Positions 35,746 through 49,870 of a stretch of 64,000 bases of DNA are shown in pieces. Numbering within the stretch: the first letter of the stretch is position 1; each line of letters opens with the position of its first letter. This DNA is from Rosellinia necatrix (Eukaryota > Ascomycota > Sordariomycetes > Xylariales > Xylariaceae): the NCBI GenBank assembly GCA_021209875.1, contig JAGYVD010000010.1, forward strand, positions 3,162,001 through 3,226,000, given 5' to 3'. The notes below the pieces were generated by a model, which was given only the letters and a program-made list of their open reading frames with translations, was not told where the DNA came from and ran no database searches. Position numbers and translations under genes: made by a program.

Positions 35746-38700
35746 TTATTATATTTTTTTGTTTATATATTTATATTATAAAATATATATTGCATGTTTT
35801 AATTAATTATGCCGCATAAAACTTAAAATATATTATTAAAAGTTTTTAATTTAAGCTGGCTTAATATAATATATTTAATTTTTTTTATATATTACTAGTT
35901 ATAAAACAATAGATTATATATTTATTATTTAATATATAAAATTTTTATAAATTATTATGTTTTATTAATAATATAGTTTTTATATTTATTTATAATAATT
36001 AATTAATATTTTATAACGTTTATTTAAACTAAAGCTAAAACAAGCTTATAATAAATAAAACTTTATATTAAAACAGCAGGTCTGCTTTTATATTTATAAT
36101 ATATTATTTTATATAAATATATTAAAATATTTTAAAAATATTTTAAAAGCTATATAATAAATATAAGTTTTATTATTTTATTAATTTAATTATTATTTTA
36201 TAAAAACATAATATTAAAAATATAACCGTAAGCAATTTTTTAAAAAACGTTTTTAAATTTTATAATAAATATTTGTTTTGTTTAAACTTAAAACAGTTTT
36301 ATTTAAATATTATTTAAGTTAATTTTAGCTTTTAAAATATATTATATATTATTAAACTTAATAATCTAGCTTTTATTATTTTTTATTTTTACGTTGTTTT
36401 ATAATTTAAAATATTTTATTAATATAATTTAAAATATAAACTATACATTTTAAAAGTTTATATTAAAATATTATTTAATTAATTTGTTTTATAATATTAA
36501 TATATTAAACTTAAGTAATAAACACGCAGGTTTATAGTTTAAAAAGCTTATATTATATTAAATTAAAGCTTATAATTTATATAAGCAGTATTTTTATATA
36601 TTAAATAACTATTTGTTTTTTTTTAACGCTTAATTTTTTAAGCTAATAGTTTTTAGTTTTAATTTTATATATACGTTTTATTAAAATAATACTTGCTTAT
36701 TTATATATAAAAGCTAATTAATATAATATATATATTATAAGCTTTTAAAACTAAAAAAAACAAGTTTATAATATACTAGCTAGCATATTATTAATTATTA
36801 TATTATTTAATTATAACGTCTGTTATAAATACTATATTTTATAGTTTTATATTATATTTATCGACTTTTTTTTTAATATATATAAACTATTTAATTATTT
36901 ATATTAAATAATTATATAATATATAACTTTTTTTTTATATTAATAAAATATTTTAATATACTAGTATTAATATATGCTATTTGATTTTAAAATTTATTAA
37001 AAAACTTGTAATTTTTGCTTTATTTAATTTTAACGTGTTTTAAAAACAATTTTATATAAGTTAATATTTAAAATATATATATATAAACTAATTTTTATTT
37101 ATTTTGTTTGTTTTATATATATTAATAGTATATTTTTAAGCAGCTGTAGCTATAAAATTAAAATTTAACTAAGTTTTATATAACAGCTATAAAAACTATA
37201 CTATAGCTTTAGTTTTTAATAAATAATAAAAAATATAAAAAATATAGCTGTTAAATAATATATTTTTTAATATATATTTTAGCTTATTAATATTATATTT
37301 AAATATATTTTGTTATTATTTTTATATTGCGTAAAAGCTATAAAAGCTATAAACAGCTTTATAAAAACGCAATTTAAAGCGTTATAAAAGCTAACGCGTT
37401 TTATAAATTAATATTATAAAAAAATCTTGGGCAGATAATTAATTATATATAATTATTAAAATTTTATGCTAATATTTAAAAGTTATATAATAAAACTTTT
37501 AAGCTTATATTTTAAATTATTATTTATATATATAATTATAATTTTATAAAGTTTATAAATTATTTTTAAAAAATCAGCTTTATATATGCTATTATTAATA
37601 ATATATTATATTAAAGTTAATTTAATATTATTTATAACTAGTTTTAAATTTTTATTTTTTTAATATAATTATATTATATATTAAAATATTTTAAAAACTA
37701 AATAAAAATAAAATATAATTAATTTTAAAAATAAACGATAAGCTATATTAATATTATATTTTATTATTATTAATTTAAGCTTAATAATAAAAACTAAAAC
37801 ATATTTTATTTAAAAACAACGTTTATATAAATATTTATTATTTTTAGTTATTATATATATAAATTATATTAAATAGTATAAGCAGTAGTTTTTTATAGTT
37901 AAGCAAAACTTTTATTTATTAATATATAAATATATAAGCCGTTTAATAAGCTGCTGCTAATAATAATAATATATTTTATATTTTAATAAATAATTAAATA
38001 AAATATTATAAAGCTTATATTAGTTTTTATATTTTTATAACGTTAAATTTTAAATATTTTAAGTTTTTTATATATAAACATTAAAACGTAGTAATTTTTA
38101 ATTTAATTTTTTAATTTTATTTACTACTGTTTAAGCTTTTTAACTTGTTTTTATATTAAAATTATTTTAAAAATAAAACTTTTATAGCTAAACTTTTAAA
38201 AAAAGCTTTTTTATTTATTGTTTTTATTTGTTTTAAATTTAATAAAGCTTAGCTTAAACAGTATATGTTTAAAACATGTGTAATTATTTATACTAGCTGT
38301 AATATATAAATTATTAACTAGCCGCTTTATATTTATTTAAGCTTTATAAATTTTATTTAGTATTTTATAATAACTTTTTAAAATAATAAAATATATATAT
38401 ATTTAAAACAGCTTTTAGCTAGTTTTATATAAAGCTTAATTTTTATATTTATATTTTATGCTTTTATTTTGATATATATTTTAAAGCAGCAGATTTTTAT
38501 TTTTAATTATTAATATTTTAGTATAAATCGATTTATTTAATATTATAATAAACTAGCTAGCTGCACCAGCTAAAAATTTTAAAGTTTTTTATTGTTAAAT
38601 AGTTTATAAAAAGCAGCTTAAACAAGCTTTAAAACTTATTTTATAAAAAAATATATAAAATAATAAACTAAAAATAAAAAACAATTATATAATAAATTTA

Positions 38701-39110
38701 AATAAAATTAATTATATTAAAAATAATATTATTAAAAACAGTATTAATATAAACGAAAATAATAAAAACGTTTAAAACATTAATATAAATTATTTATTTA
38801 AATAACGCTTTTAATATATATTAAACTAATTATATTTGTTTTATATTTAAATATTTTAAATAAAGCTTAATATAAAAAATAACTATTTAAATATTTAATA
38901 GTTTTAGAAGCACTTTTTAATAAAAGCAAATATTTAGCTATGTTATAATATATATATTTTTTTTCTAGTTCCAGCTTAAATTTTTTTTTTTATTTTTATT
39001 ACAAGTTTTTTTTAAACATTATTTTTAAATATTTGCTTTTTATTGCCGGTTATTACGTTTTATTTTTATAAAGTTAATACGTTTATATAAATCGCCGACT
39101 ATTTATATTT
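35746..39110. other. AT-rich decayed sequence, possibly more of P1
   Basis: No element ends, arrays or readable frames could be recognised. It follows P1 directly, so part of it is likely the rest of that element. Confidence 0.4.
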
Positions 39111-39480
39111 ATTTACGCGGGGCTTATTATAAGCGGGAACCCTGAAGCTGTCTGTGAGAGGTGCACCATGGGGGTGTAAAGTGTATATTATAAAAGATGA
39201 AGATCTAGCAAATCTGGGCTAAGCTAAAGTTTACCTAGGTGTGGGCTAGGGCCCACATACATGGGGCCAGGCCCAATTAGGTTGTGCCTGTGGCCACGGG
39301 CCACAGCACCCCAAGCGAGGGGCTTATGTAAGCGCTCCCTCTACGCGCGCGTATCAGTCTGCTTTAAAGCAGACAAAAATATTTAATATAACAAAAACAG
39401 GGCTGCTTTAAACAGATAGAACATACAGGTTGTTTTAGCAGGTTTATTTAGCAACCCGTGGCTAAAGTAGTATTTTAAAC
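39111..39480. other. GC-rich island in the AT block
   Basis: About 370 bp with near-normal GC, starting and ending abruptly. Two copies of GGGGCTTAT (39,119-39,127 and 39,319-39,327) lie exactly 200 bp apart, each followed by a TAAGC motif. Inside are TGTGGCC/GGCCACA arms around 39,290-39,306 and GGGCC-rich sequence. An 18-bp perfect palindrome, GTCTGCTTTAAAGCAGAC, sits at 39,357-39,374. It may be a recent small insertion, a solo LTR or a protected terminal repeat. No reading frame is convincing. Confidence 0.6.
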
Positions 39481-39772
39481 ACGATAATTAAAACGTCTTT
39501 TTTTTTTATAATTATAATAATACTGTTAATATAAAAGCTAATAATATTTGCAAAACCAAAGTTAAATATAAAATATATATATTATATAATATAAAGCTGT
39601 ATAAAATTAATTATTTTAAACGTATATAAAGCTGGCTAGTATAAATATTCCGATTTTAATTAATTAAAAATCTGCATTATTTTATAAATATATATTATAA
39701 GTTATATAATATGTTGTTAGATTTTTATATAGTAGCCCGTTATAAGCGGAGCTTAAAAAAACAAATATTTAA

Positions 39773-39865
39773 ACATGTTTAAATATTTATTTTTTAAAGC
39801 CGGTTTATAATTTAAAAAGTTATATAAAAATAAAATATAAATATTTAAACATGTTTAAATATTTG
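39773..39865 (-). repeat. Two palindrome units, inverted orientation
   Basis: Cores at about 39,773 and 39,838. The linker reads AAAGCCGGTTTATAA, the complement of the usual TTATAAACCGGCTTT, so the units face the other way from those in P1. Confidence 0.75.
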
Positions 39866-39869
39866 TTTT

Positions 39870-41570
39870 TTTAAATTAACGTTTTTGCGCTGTTTTTTTA
39901 TTATATAAAGTTATTAATATATATTTATATTTAGCTTCTGTTTTATTAATAGATTTTTAAGTATATTAAAACTAAACTTTTTATAAAAAAGCTTTTATAA
40001 TTTTGTAGTTATTAGAGTTAATCGATATATTTTATATTAACTAGCAGACTAGCAAAAAAATTAAATATTTTTAAGCGTTTTATGTTTAAGTAAATATTAA
40101 TAGTATTTAAAGCTGTTAAAAGCTAAAGTTTAAAAAGCTAAAATATATTAAAAACATTTAGCATTATAATATTAATAGAAATATAATTAATTATTAATAA
40201 ATATTTTAAATATTTTTATATAAAAATAAAACTAAGCAAATAAAAAAATATTATAAATAAACTTTATAAATAAATGCTATAAAAATTAAGTCTGTGCTTT
40301 TATTTTTATTAGTTTTAGTATTAAAAACGTTTTAGCTTTAAAACTTTTAGTTATTTATAACTTTAGCTATTTTATTTATAAAGCTTAATATAAGTTATTA
40401 ATTTTAAAATATACGTAAAAATAAAAAAGCTTGGTTATATAGCTTTAGCTAAAATAATAGCTGCAGAAACAATTTTTAAAACAGCAAAAAATATAGTTAA
40501 TAAAAAAAATACTGTTTAAATTATTACAGCTAAATAAATCAGCTTTTAAATTTTTAAGCTTACTGTTTAAATAAAGTTTAACAACAGCATAAACAAATAT
40601 AACGTTTTTAAAAGCAAAATCTAAGTTTTTAAAAAAGCTTATTTTATATTAATTTTAAAAATATAAATTATTTTAAATAAAAGCTTTTAATTTTAAAAAA
40701 TATAAAATATATGCTTGATTATATTTATAGTTTAATCAGGTTTATTAAAGTTAGCAAATTATTTTTTTTATTTAAATTAAACATTTTATGTATTAATTAA
40801 ATATTTGTTGTTATAAAAGCTAAAAACTGATTATTATTTAATAATAGCAGTAATAATATAAAAAATAAAGATATTATATAATATATTGCTAAAAAGTATA
40901 ATAATATAAATAATAAAAAGCTTGTGCGATTAAAATATATAAAAGCTAAAAAACGCAAAAATAAATATATTAAAATTATATATATTATAATAAACAGTTT
41001 AACTACTAATATTATTAATATAAAAAACGCTGCTAACTATTTAAATATAAATTAAAAAAACTTTTTAATTATATTTAATTAACAGGCCTAATATAATATT
41101 TATTAGCTTGTTAATAAGTAGTAATACTTTTAAAAATAAATATTTAAGCTTTTTATTAATTTTTAGCGCTTATATATAAATATAGTAGAACTGCTGCATA
41201 AAACTACGGCTTTTTTTTTTTTTGCTTTTTTTGCTAATAAATATAGTACTAGCAAAACTATTATTTATATTAGCACTATATTTTTATTTTATAAAAAGTT
41301 TTTAATAAATGTTTTAATAATATAAAAATCTACTCCTTAAATTTAATTATTACTTTTTATTAATTATTATTTAAATATATAACGCGATCTAGCGCTTTTT
41401 TAAATATTTTTATGTTTATTTAGTATTTAAAAAATAAATTAATCCGCGACTATATTAAAAATTAATTATTTTTAATATATTTAATTTTAAAAGTTTATAA
41501 TATAGCTTTAAAAACGTTTTAATAACTTAGCAGTAAATGTTTTTATAAATTTATTTTAAAAATAAATATT
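39870..41570. other. AT-rich decayed sequence
   Basis: No recognisable element ends or coding remnant. A short GC-richer purine stretch lies near 40,850-40,970. Confidence 0.4.
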
Positions 41571-41573
41571 TAA

Positions 41574-41812
41574 ATACGTTTAAATATATATATTCTATTT
41601 TTATATATATTTTAAATTATAAACCCGCTTTAAAAATAAATATTTAAACATGTTTAAATATTTATATTCTATTTTATATATATTTTAAGTTATAAACTAG
41701 TTTTAAAAATAAATATTTAAATATATTTAAATATTTGTATTTTATTTTATATATATTTTAAATTATAAACTAGTTTTAAAAGCAAATATTTAAATATATT
41801 TAAATATTTATT
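41574..41812 (+). repeat. Palindrome array, four units
   Basis: Cores at about 41,574, 41,638, 41,711 and 41,784 (spacings 64, 73, 73). The CATG centre is intact in the second and fully converted to TATA-type in the last two, still palindromic. Confidence 0.85.
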
Positions 41813-43430
41813 TTTATTTATATAACTTAACTATTTATATTAACTTTAATAATAAATAAAAAAATTGTAATTGTTATATCTATGCAAATATTTGCTACTT
41901 GCTATTATAAAAAAACCTGTAAATATATTTAAAATTTTAGTAAAAAAAACAAAAAAAAACTCAGCATATTAAATAAAAATAACAAACCTGCACAAAAGCT
42001 TTTAAAAAATAACGCCTAATATAATAATAAAATCACGTTTATAACTATATTAAATTAGTATTATTTCGGTGTTTTAGTTATAAATAAAGCTTATATTAAT
42101 AAAAACTTAAAAAATATAACTTATTAAATTATAAAGTTAATTAAACGCAACTGTTTTATATTATGTTTTGCGATTTTTTTTATAAACTATTTAAAAAACA
42201 TGTTTAAATATTTACAGTTTAGTTTTAGCTAGCTATTTTACTTCTTAAAGCTGCTTCCGATATATAACTGTTTAAATTTATATAAGCTAACTTTTAAACC
42301 TAACAGTTTTATCAGCAGTTTTTTATTTATCAGCATAAATAATTAAACGTATTTAATAACAGCAGAAATAAAACTAATAATTAAATATAATAAAAATAAA
42401 ACTACGTTAATAAATAAATTATTTGCTGCTGCTTATAAAAACTTATATTAATAATAAATATTATTACTTGTTTTTTTTTAACTTATAGCCCAGCAGTATA
42501 AATAAAGTTTTAACTTGGGCTGTATTATAATTAATATTATATATAAACAAGTTTTTTTCCGGCATAATATAAGTATAGCTATTTATAATTTAAACAGTAA
42601 TTTAATTATATTAAATAATAATTTTTTAAAAGCTAAGTTTATTATAGTTTAAATTAAGCTTAGCAGTAATAACATTAATATTTATAGTTTTTAAAATTAT
42701 AAATATAAACTTAAGCTTTATATTATATTATTAAATAAAAAAAACTAATTTATACCCGGTTATATTAAATAAAGCTATATATAAAAAAACTTAAAAAAGC
42801 TAAATAATAACGAAATAATATTTATTAATTTTAGTATGTAATAAAAACTAAATATTTTTGTTTTTAATTAAAATAACAAAAAAACGCTCCGTTTTAAAAA
42901 AAAGCTTAATATAATAATTAAGCGTTAATAGCGCTAAAAAAAAAACTTTATTAAAAATAAAGCTAGATTTAATAAAAATAAATCTTATTTAAGTTTAAAA
43001 TTTAATTTTAAATATAACTTATATAAAAACAAGTATTTTAAATCTAATTTTAATTTTAACTTTAATTTTGATTTTAATTCTAATAAAAGCGTAAAAAAAC
43101 TAATTAAGCTAGGCGTGTAGCAGTAAATGTTTAAAAAGTTTAGGACTTTATTACTAAAATAAAAACAATAATATTAATTATATATTTAAAATAACTAAAA
43201 AAAATAAACATGTAGTTATATTAAAAAATAATATAAGCTAATATAAATATTTTATAACTTGCAGCGCTTTTTTAGCCTACTTTATAATATAAATTATAAA
43301 ATATATATAAGCTTTAAAAAGCTTTAATAGCCTGTTTAATCGCGTTATTATTATAGTTAAATCGCTATAATTACAGCAGTAAATATTTTTATATATTAAG
43401 TAAATATATAAAGTAGTTAGCATATCTAAA
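41813..43430. other. AT-rich decayed sequence with coding-like patches
   Basis: Around 43,035-43,110 one plus frame reads FKSNFNFNFNFDFNSNKSVK, a short Asn/Phe alternation that may be a decayed low-complexity protein segment. No family is recognisable. Confidence 0.35.
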
Positions 43431-43435
43431 ATATA

Positions 43436-43536
43436 AATATTTAAATATATTTAAGTATTTATATTTTACCCCTATATATTTCCTAATTTATAAACTAGCT
43501 TTAAAAAGCAAATATTTAAACGGGTTTAAATATTTG
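43436..43536 (+). repeat. Two palindrome units
   Basis: Cores at about 43,436 and 43,510 (74 bp apart). The second has a CGGG centre in place of CATG. Confidence 0.75.
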
Positions 43537-44339
43537 TTTTTTGTTTGCGTAAATATTATGCTAATATTAATATTAAAAAAATATATTTGCTTTTTAAGCT
43601 GCTAAACGTTAAGCTGGCTATTATTACGTTATATTAATTAAATAAAAAACGTATAGCTGTTATTAATTAATTTAATAATAAAAATTCTAGTGTAAAAATG
43701 TTTATTTATAATATATGTACCGCTGGTGTAAATATTAATTTTTATTTAGCCTGCTGTAAAAACTTTATTATGTTTTTTTTTTAAAATATTAACATGTTTA
43801 ACCAGCTTTTTAATTATTTAATATAAATAAACTAGTTATAATTTATTATATAAAGAATTTTAATTATTATAAATATTATTTATAATCGTTATAAAAATAT
43901 TATATAATAAAAGTTTTATAACAGCTTGTAGTAAAAATAAAATTAATTAATAGATTAGCAGCAAACTAAGCATAATTATAACTTATAAATTAATTTAATG
44001 CTTTTATAATTAATTATATATAAAATATTTTTAAAAATAATAAATATTAATTTTGCGTTAATTATTAGCAGTTTATTTTTAAAACTAGCAATAATATATT
44101 ATTTATAGCTTAAATTATTATAATAAATTTTAATTAATATAAAAGTTTTTTATTTTTACGTAATATTTTTATAAGCGCTACGTTATATATAATTTAATAT
44201 AAACAAGTTAATTTTATAATTATATATTATTTATAATTATAAAATAAATAATAAAGCTAGCAGAAAGCTTTTTATAAAATTTTAAAAATAAAATATTTAT
44301 TAATTTTTAAAAGTTGTGTTAATAATTTATTAAAAGCAC

Positions 44340-44520
44340 GGGAAAAAACAAAGAAAATATTAACGCTTAAAAAAAAGTTATAAAAGCTAAAAAACTTAAA
44401 AAACAGCAGTAAAGCTTAAAAAAATTAGCACTAATAAAAAAAAAAAAAACAGCACAAAAACAGAAAAAAGTATTAAAAGCTAAAAAAAAAAACATAAGCT
44501 AAATATAGTCGGCTTAAAAA
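44340..44520 (+). other. Lys-rich coding-like patch
   Basis: One plus frame reads GKNKENINA, then KKVIKAKKLKKQQ, then KKKTAQKQKKVLKAKKK with few stops. It looks like a charged, possibly coiled-coil tail of an old transposon protein. It could also be composition alone. Confidence 0.3.
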
Positions 44521-45713
44521 ACAATTAATTAAAAATATTATATTAATTTATTATTTTTAGTTTTAAATTATTATTACGTTTAAATTTTTATTTATAATTA
44601 CAGGCAATTATTACTAATAGTTATTATTTTATAGCTTAAATAAAAACTATAATATTTATTAAATAAATAAACAGCTTATATTATTAAATAATTTTTATAA
44701 ATTAATAATAATATAAAATTTATAATAGTTAAAATAAAGCTTTTTTAAATTTATATTTAAAAAAATATATTTAAATATAAAAATATAGTTAAAGCTTGTT
44801 ATATATAAAAGCTGTTTTATAATAAAAATATAACTAAGTAGCTTTAATATATAAAATATATTTATTAAAAATAGTTATAAACAAAATTAATATATTAAAA
44901 ACTTGCAGCGTTATTTATAAACTTTATTTTATTTATTTTATAATTTTTTTTTTAACTAGCTTAAGTTTTTATTTTTTATAGCTGTTTATTTATATTAAAC
45001 TTAATAAAATAATAAATTTATAAAATTTATAGCGCTACTTATAAACTTTTATTTATTTTTTAACTTTTTTTAAGCTATTAAAAACATTTTTTTATATATT
45101 TATAAACTATTTATTTTTTTATTATTTTTTTCTAGCTGTTATAAACATTTACTTTTTAAATATAGTTTTTAAATATAAAATTTAATAATATATTTATTTA
45201 ATATTATTATATTTTTAATTATAAAATTATAGTTATAAAGCCGGAGCTAAAGCTAGAAATTAGCGGCTAAAAACGTTCTGCTATAAAAGCAGCAGCAGTA
45301 AAACTATTGCCGGCAGAAAAATAAAAAACAGTAAAAATAACAGCAGTAAATCTTTTAATTTTAAATAATATTAAATATTTTTTAAATATAACAACTTTAA
45401 TAGCTAAAATATTTATAAAATTATAAAAAACAAAGTTTAAATATGCCGCTTTAGTTTTATTTATTTAAACAAGCTTTAGTTATATAAGCAGAGCAGAAAT
45501 ATATTAATAAAACAGCAATATATAAAAATATATTAAAAAATATAAAATATTAAAAATTTAAAACTAATTATTTAAATATTTAATATATATTATGTTAATA
45601 ATATAATTAAAAATAGAACTAATTTTATATTATATTATTACTTTTAAAATTTAAAAATAAATATAAAATATATATTAAGTTATTTAAATAAAGCTATAAA
45701 AATAAATATTTAA

Positions 45714-45815
45714 ACATGTTTAAATATTTATATTTTAAAGCTTGTTTATAACTTAAAATATATATAAAAATATATAAAATAAAATATAAATATTTAAACA
45801 TATTTAAATATTTAT
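45714..45815 (-). repeat. Two palindrome units, inverted orientation
   Basis: Cores at about 45,714 and 45,788. The linker contains AAAGCTTGTTTATAAC, the complement sense of the usual linker. Confidence 0.75.
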
Positions 45816-47329
45816 TTTTAAAGCCGGTTATAAGTTTAATTATTTAATATAATTATAACTAATATATTATTATGTTTTATATATTTATATTTTTAAACGT
45901 TTATAAATTAGCTAAACTAAGCAATTTATAATATAATGTTTAGCTTATAAAATAAAATAGTTTTTATAATAATTTTATTTTTCGACAAACTTAAAAATAT
46001 TATTATTATAGCTGCTATAAAACAAAAATTATATTAATACTATTAAATAATAATATAAACTAAAAGTTTTTAATTTTAATATTAGCACTGCTAGTTTTAA
46101 TAAAATTAAATACAGCTTAGTTTTTAAAAATAAATTAAATAAACTTATTAATTAGTTTTATTTTTATATTTAGTTATTTTATAAAACATTAAATATTAAT
46201 ATTTAATATTTAGCTACAGTTTATTAAAATGCGCTATAAAAATAAATTTAAAAAAATACAGTTTTTTATAAATAATAAAATATAAAATAAAATTAATATA
46301 AAACGTTTTTAATTTATTTTAATTATAATTAAATTATATAAATATAATACTGTTTATATTAAATAAAATAAAACTTATTTGTTTATATAAACATTTAAAA
46401 ATATATTAAAACAATTAAAACTAAGCTTAAAAAGTCGCTTTTACTGCTAATAATAAAAGCAGTAGTAATAAAACAGCAATAAAAAAATATATTTATTAAT
46501 AAAATAAAAAAAAAATTATATATACGTTATAATAGTAATATTTTAAAGCTTTTAGTTTTATATTATTTTTTATTAAATATATTTTTTTCTGCTGCTATTA
46601 AATAATTAAATATTGCTGCTTTATATTATTTTATATAACTGTTATAATATTAGCTGTAATTATAATATAAATAAAATATTATATTATATTATTAATATAA
46701 TTTATAAGCTAAAAAAGTATTAAAAACAGTAAGCTATATATTAAATATATATATTATATAATCGCTAGTTTTAAAATTAATATTTTTATATTAATGTTTA
46801 TTTTAAATAAATAGTAAAACATATAAAAACATAGCTTTATATTATTTTTTTTAATTTTAATATAAAAACAGCACCGCATATAATAATTAAACTAATATTA
46901 ATTATAACTTTAATATAATTATAACATTTGTTATAATTATAAATAATTTATTTAATTTTGTTTTATTATAGCCTAACATTAATAAGTTTTAAATATTTTT
47001 TAATATTTTTAATAACATTTAAACGTTTGCTAACGTTTTTAAAAAAAAAAAGCGTATTTAAGTTATAAAAATAATAATATATTTTATTTATTTAATATTA
47101 TTTATAAAAATAAACAACTATAAGCTTTAATAAATAGAACTAAATATTTATATTTTTTAACAGCAGATTTGTTTATATTATTTATATTTTTAACTTTATT
47201 TTTTATGTTTTAGATTTTAATATTAAAGCCTGCTTTAAATATATATATATAATAGTTATAATATAGTCTGTTATAATACAGCAGTAAGTTTATTTATATT
47301 TTAGCTATTATTATAACTTTTTTAAAAAC
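45816..47329. other. AT-rich decayed sequence
   Basis: Nothing recognisable apart from general RIP composition. Confidence 0.4.
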
Positions 47330-47500
47330 AAATATTTAAACATGTTTAAATATTTATATTTTATTTTATATATTTTTAAAATATAAACTAGCTTTAAAAA
47401 TAAATATTTAAATATATTTAAATATTTATATTTTATTTTATATATTTTTAAAATATAAACCGGCTTTAAAAATAAATATTTAAATATATTTAAATATTTG
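47330..47500 (+). repeat. Palindrome array, three units
   Basis: Cores at about 47,330, 47,402 and 47,474, spaced 72 bp, with the usual linker orientation. Confidence 0.85.
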
Positions 47501-48540
47501 TTTTTATTTTATATACTACCGAGATTATAAAATATTAATTATTAATATTGCTGGGCAGGCGTATTATATATTTATTAAACTTAGCAAGCGTATAAATATA
47601 TAATATTTTAAAAATTATAACGATACAAAAAAAAAGCTATTTTTAATTATATAAAACTTAATAAAATAATAAAATTATAATTATAAATATTAATTTAGCC
47701 GTTATATTAAGCTTTAAAAAAAACCTTATATTAGCAAAAATATATTATAAGTTTTTAAATAACTTAAAAATATTATTTTATACGTTTTATTATTAAATAA
47801 AATACATAATAAATTTATATTTAAAATAAATATTCTAGCAACTGCTAAAACCGTATATAACAACTAAATTAGCTACGCTATATAATCGTATATAAAAAAT
47901 CTTTTAAAAAAGGTTTTTTTATTTTATTTTAATTTTATTTTTACTACTATATTAAAAATATATTTAATATACTGGTTAATTTTTATTTATAATTAACAAA
48001 AATATTTTAATAATTAAATATTATTACTATATTACTTTAAAACTATAATAAAATTAAATAAATTTTATAATAAAATAATTTAAGGTTTATAATATAGCTA
48101 AAAAAAATTAGTTCGACTAGCTATTAAATATTTAGCTGCTAATATTAAAGCTTAACATTTTAAATTAATAAAAAATAAATATAAAGCAGCTATAAAATAA
48201 GCTTATTATAAAAATAAACTATATTGTATTCAATAAAATATTAAAAAATTTATTAAACTAGCTTTATATATAAATATTAAATAACTAGTTAATATTTAAT
48301 TAAAGCTGCTTTAATAATTAATTAAAACTTAACTTGTCCGATATTATTTTATATAAGCTAATAAACTAAAAGTAGTTTAAAAAACATAAAAAAAAAAATA
48401 ACAGCAGCAGCTAAATATCTGCTAACTTTAACGTTATAAAAAACAATATAAATAATAATTTAAATAATAATATAAAAAATAATATAAATAATAATAAAAA
48501 CTTAATTATAAATAATATTAAAAACTATAAAGCTAAAAAT
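47501..48540. other. AT-rich decayed sequence
   Basis: No element ends or coding remnant recognised. Confidence 0.4.
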
Positions 48541-48584
48541 TTTAAAGCTATTTAAAATAAAAACGTATAAATCGAAAACGTATA

Positions 48585-48790
48585 AAATAAAACAGCATAA
48601 AATAAAAGCATATAAAGCAAAAGCGTATAAAACAAAGCAGCATAAAGTAAGGCAGCATAAAGCAAGGCAGCATAAGGCAAAGCAGTATAAAATAAAGCAG
48701 TATAAAATAAAGCAGCACAAAATAAAGCTGTATAAAATAAAGCAGGATAAAATAAAAACGTATAAATTAAAAGCATATAAGCTAAAAATT
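48585..48790. repeat. 15-bp minisatellite
   Basis: About 13 units of GCAGYATAAARYAAA type. Because 15 is a multiple of three, several frames stay open as pentapeptide repeats (for example ALFYT on the minus strand). Composition alone explains the openness, though a decayed repeat protein cannot be excluded. Confidence 0.8.
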
Positions 48791-49069
48791 AAAATATTAT
48801 AATAAATAAAGTAGTTATAAATACTATAAATGTAAAAAGCTTTTTAAAGTTGCAAACTTTTAAAATAAAAACTTCAATATAATAAAATTATATAAAATAT
48901 TATAAATATAATATTTATATTTGCAGATATAAACTTGCTTATAGTTATATAAAAAAAATATTTATTAATAAATACTATTAAATAATTAAATAGCGATAAA
49001 TTAACTAATATATTAAATTATAAGCATAATAAAAAAAAAATAAACTTTAATAACGTTTTAAATAAAGCT

Positions 49070-49165
49070 ATAGCACAGCTTGCAGGCCGGCAGGCCTGCT
49101 AGTTAAAAAAAACATGCTTACGTGTAAAAGTTGCCGCAGAGCTTATCTGCGGTTTTAAATAATAT
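49070..49165. other. Small GC-richer island with two hairpins
   Basis: GCAGGCC and GGCCTGC arms with a 4-base centre lie around 49,082-49,099. CCGCAGA and TCTGCGG arms with a 5-base loop lie around 49,134-49,152. Like the TIRs at 13.4 and 18 kb, palindromic sequence here has kept its GC. Confidence 0.6.
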
Positions 49166-49475
49166 ATAAAAAAGCTAGCTAAAAACTACTAAAAAAGCAA
49201 ATCTATTTTAAAAAAAATTATATTTTAAAATAATATTATTAAACAAGAAATAAAAAATAAAAATATTTAATAGCTAAATATATTATATTTAATATGTTTA
49301 TTTTTATTATATAATTAGCTAGCTATAATTTATAATTTTGTTTAGTTAAATTTAAAGTATTATTTAAACTATTTATAAAAATTATTATTATTATATAAAA
49401 ATAAAACTATTACAGCTGTTATAAAAATAAATTAAATTTTATAAGTTAATATATTATAAACTGCTAATAAAAAAT

Positions 49476-49870
49476 AAATATTTAAATATGTTTAAATATT
49501 TATTTTTATTTATATATATTTTTAAGTTATAAACCGGCTGTAGAATATAAATATTTAAACACGTTTAAATATTTATTTTTTATTATATATATTTTTTAAG
49601 TTATAAACTAACTATAGAATATAAATATTTAAACATGTTTAAATATTTATTTTTATTTATATATATTTTTAAGTTATAAACTAGCTTTAAAAACAAATAT
49701 TTAAATATGTTTAAATATTTGCTTTTTGTTATATATATTTTTAAATTATAAACCGGCTGCAAAATATAAATATTTAAACATGTTTAAATATTTGCTTTTT
49801 ATTTATATATATTTTTAAGTTATAAACCGGCTTTAAAAACAAATGTTTAAATATATTTAAATATTTGCTT
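49476..49870 (+). repeat. Palindrome array, six units
   Basis: Cores at about 49,476, 49,549, 49,623, 49,695, 49,768 and 49,841, spaced 72-74 bp. Centres vary between CATG, CACG and TATA-type. Confidence 0.9.

Noticed and set aside
48502..48776. Two minus-strand frames of pentapeptide repeats
   Set aside because: Both are read from a 15-bp minisatellite whose period keeps any frame open; there are no flanking coding features.
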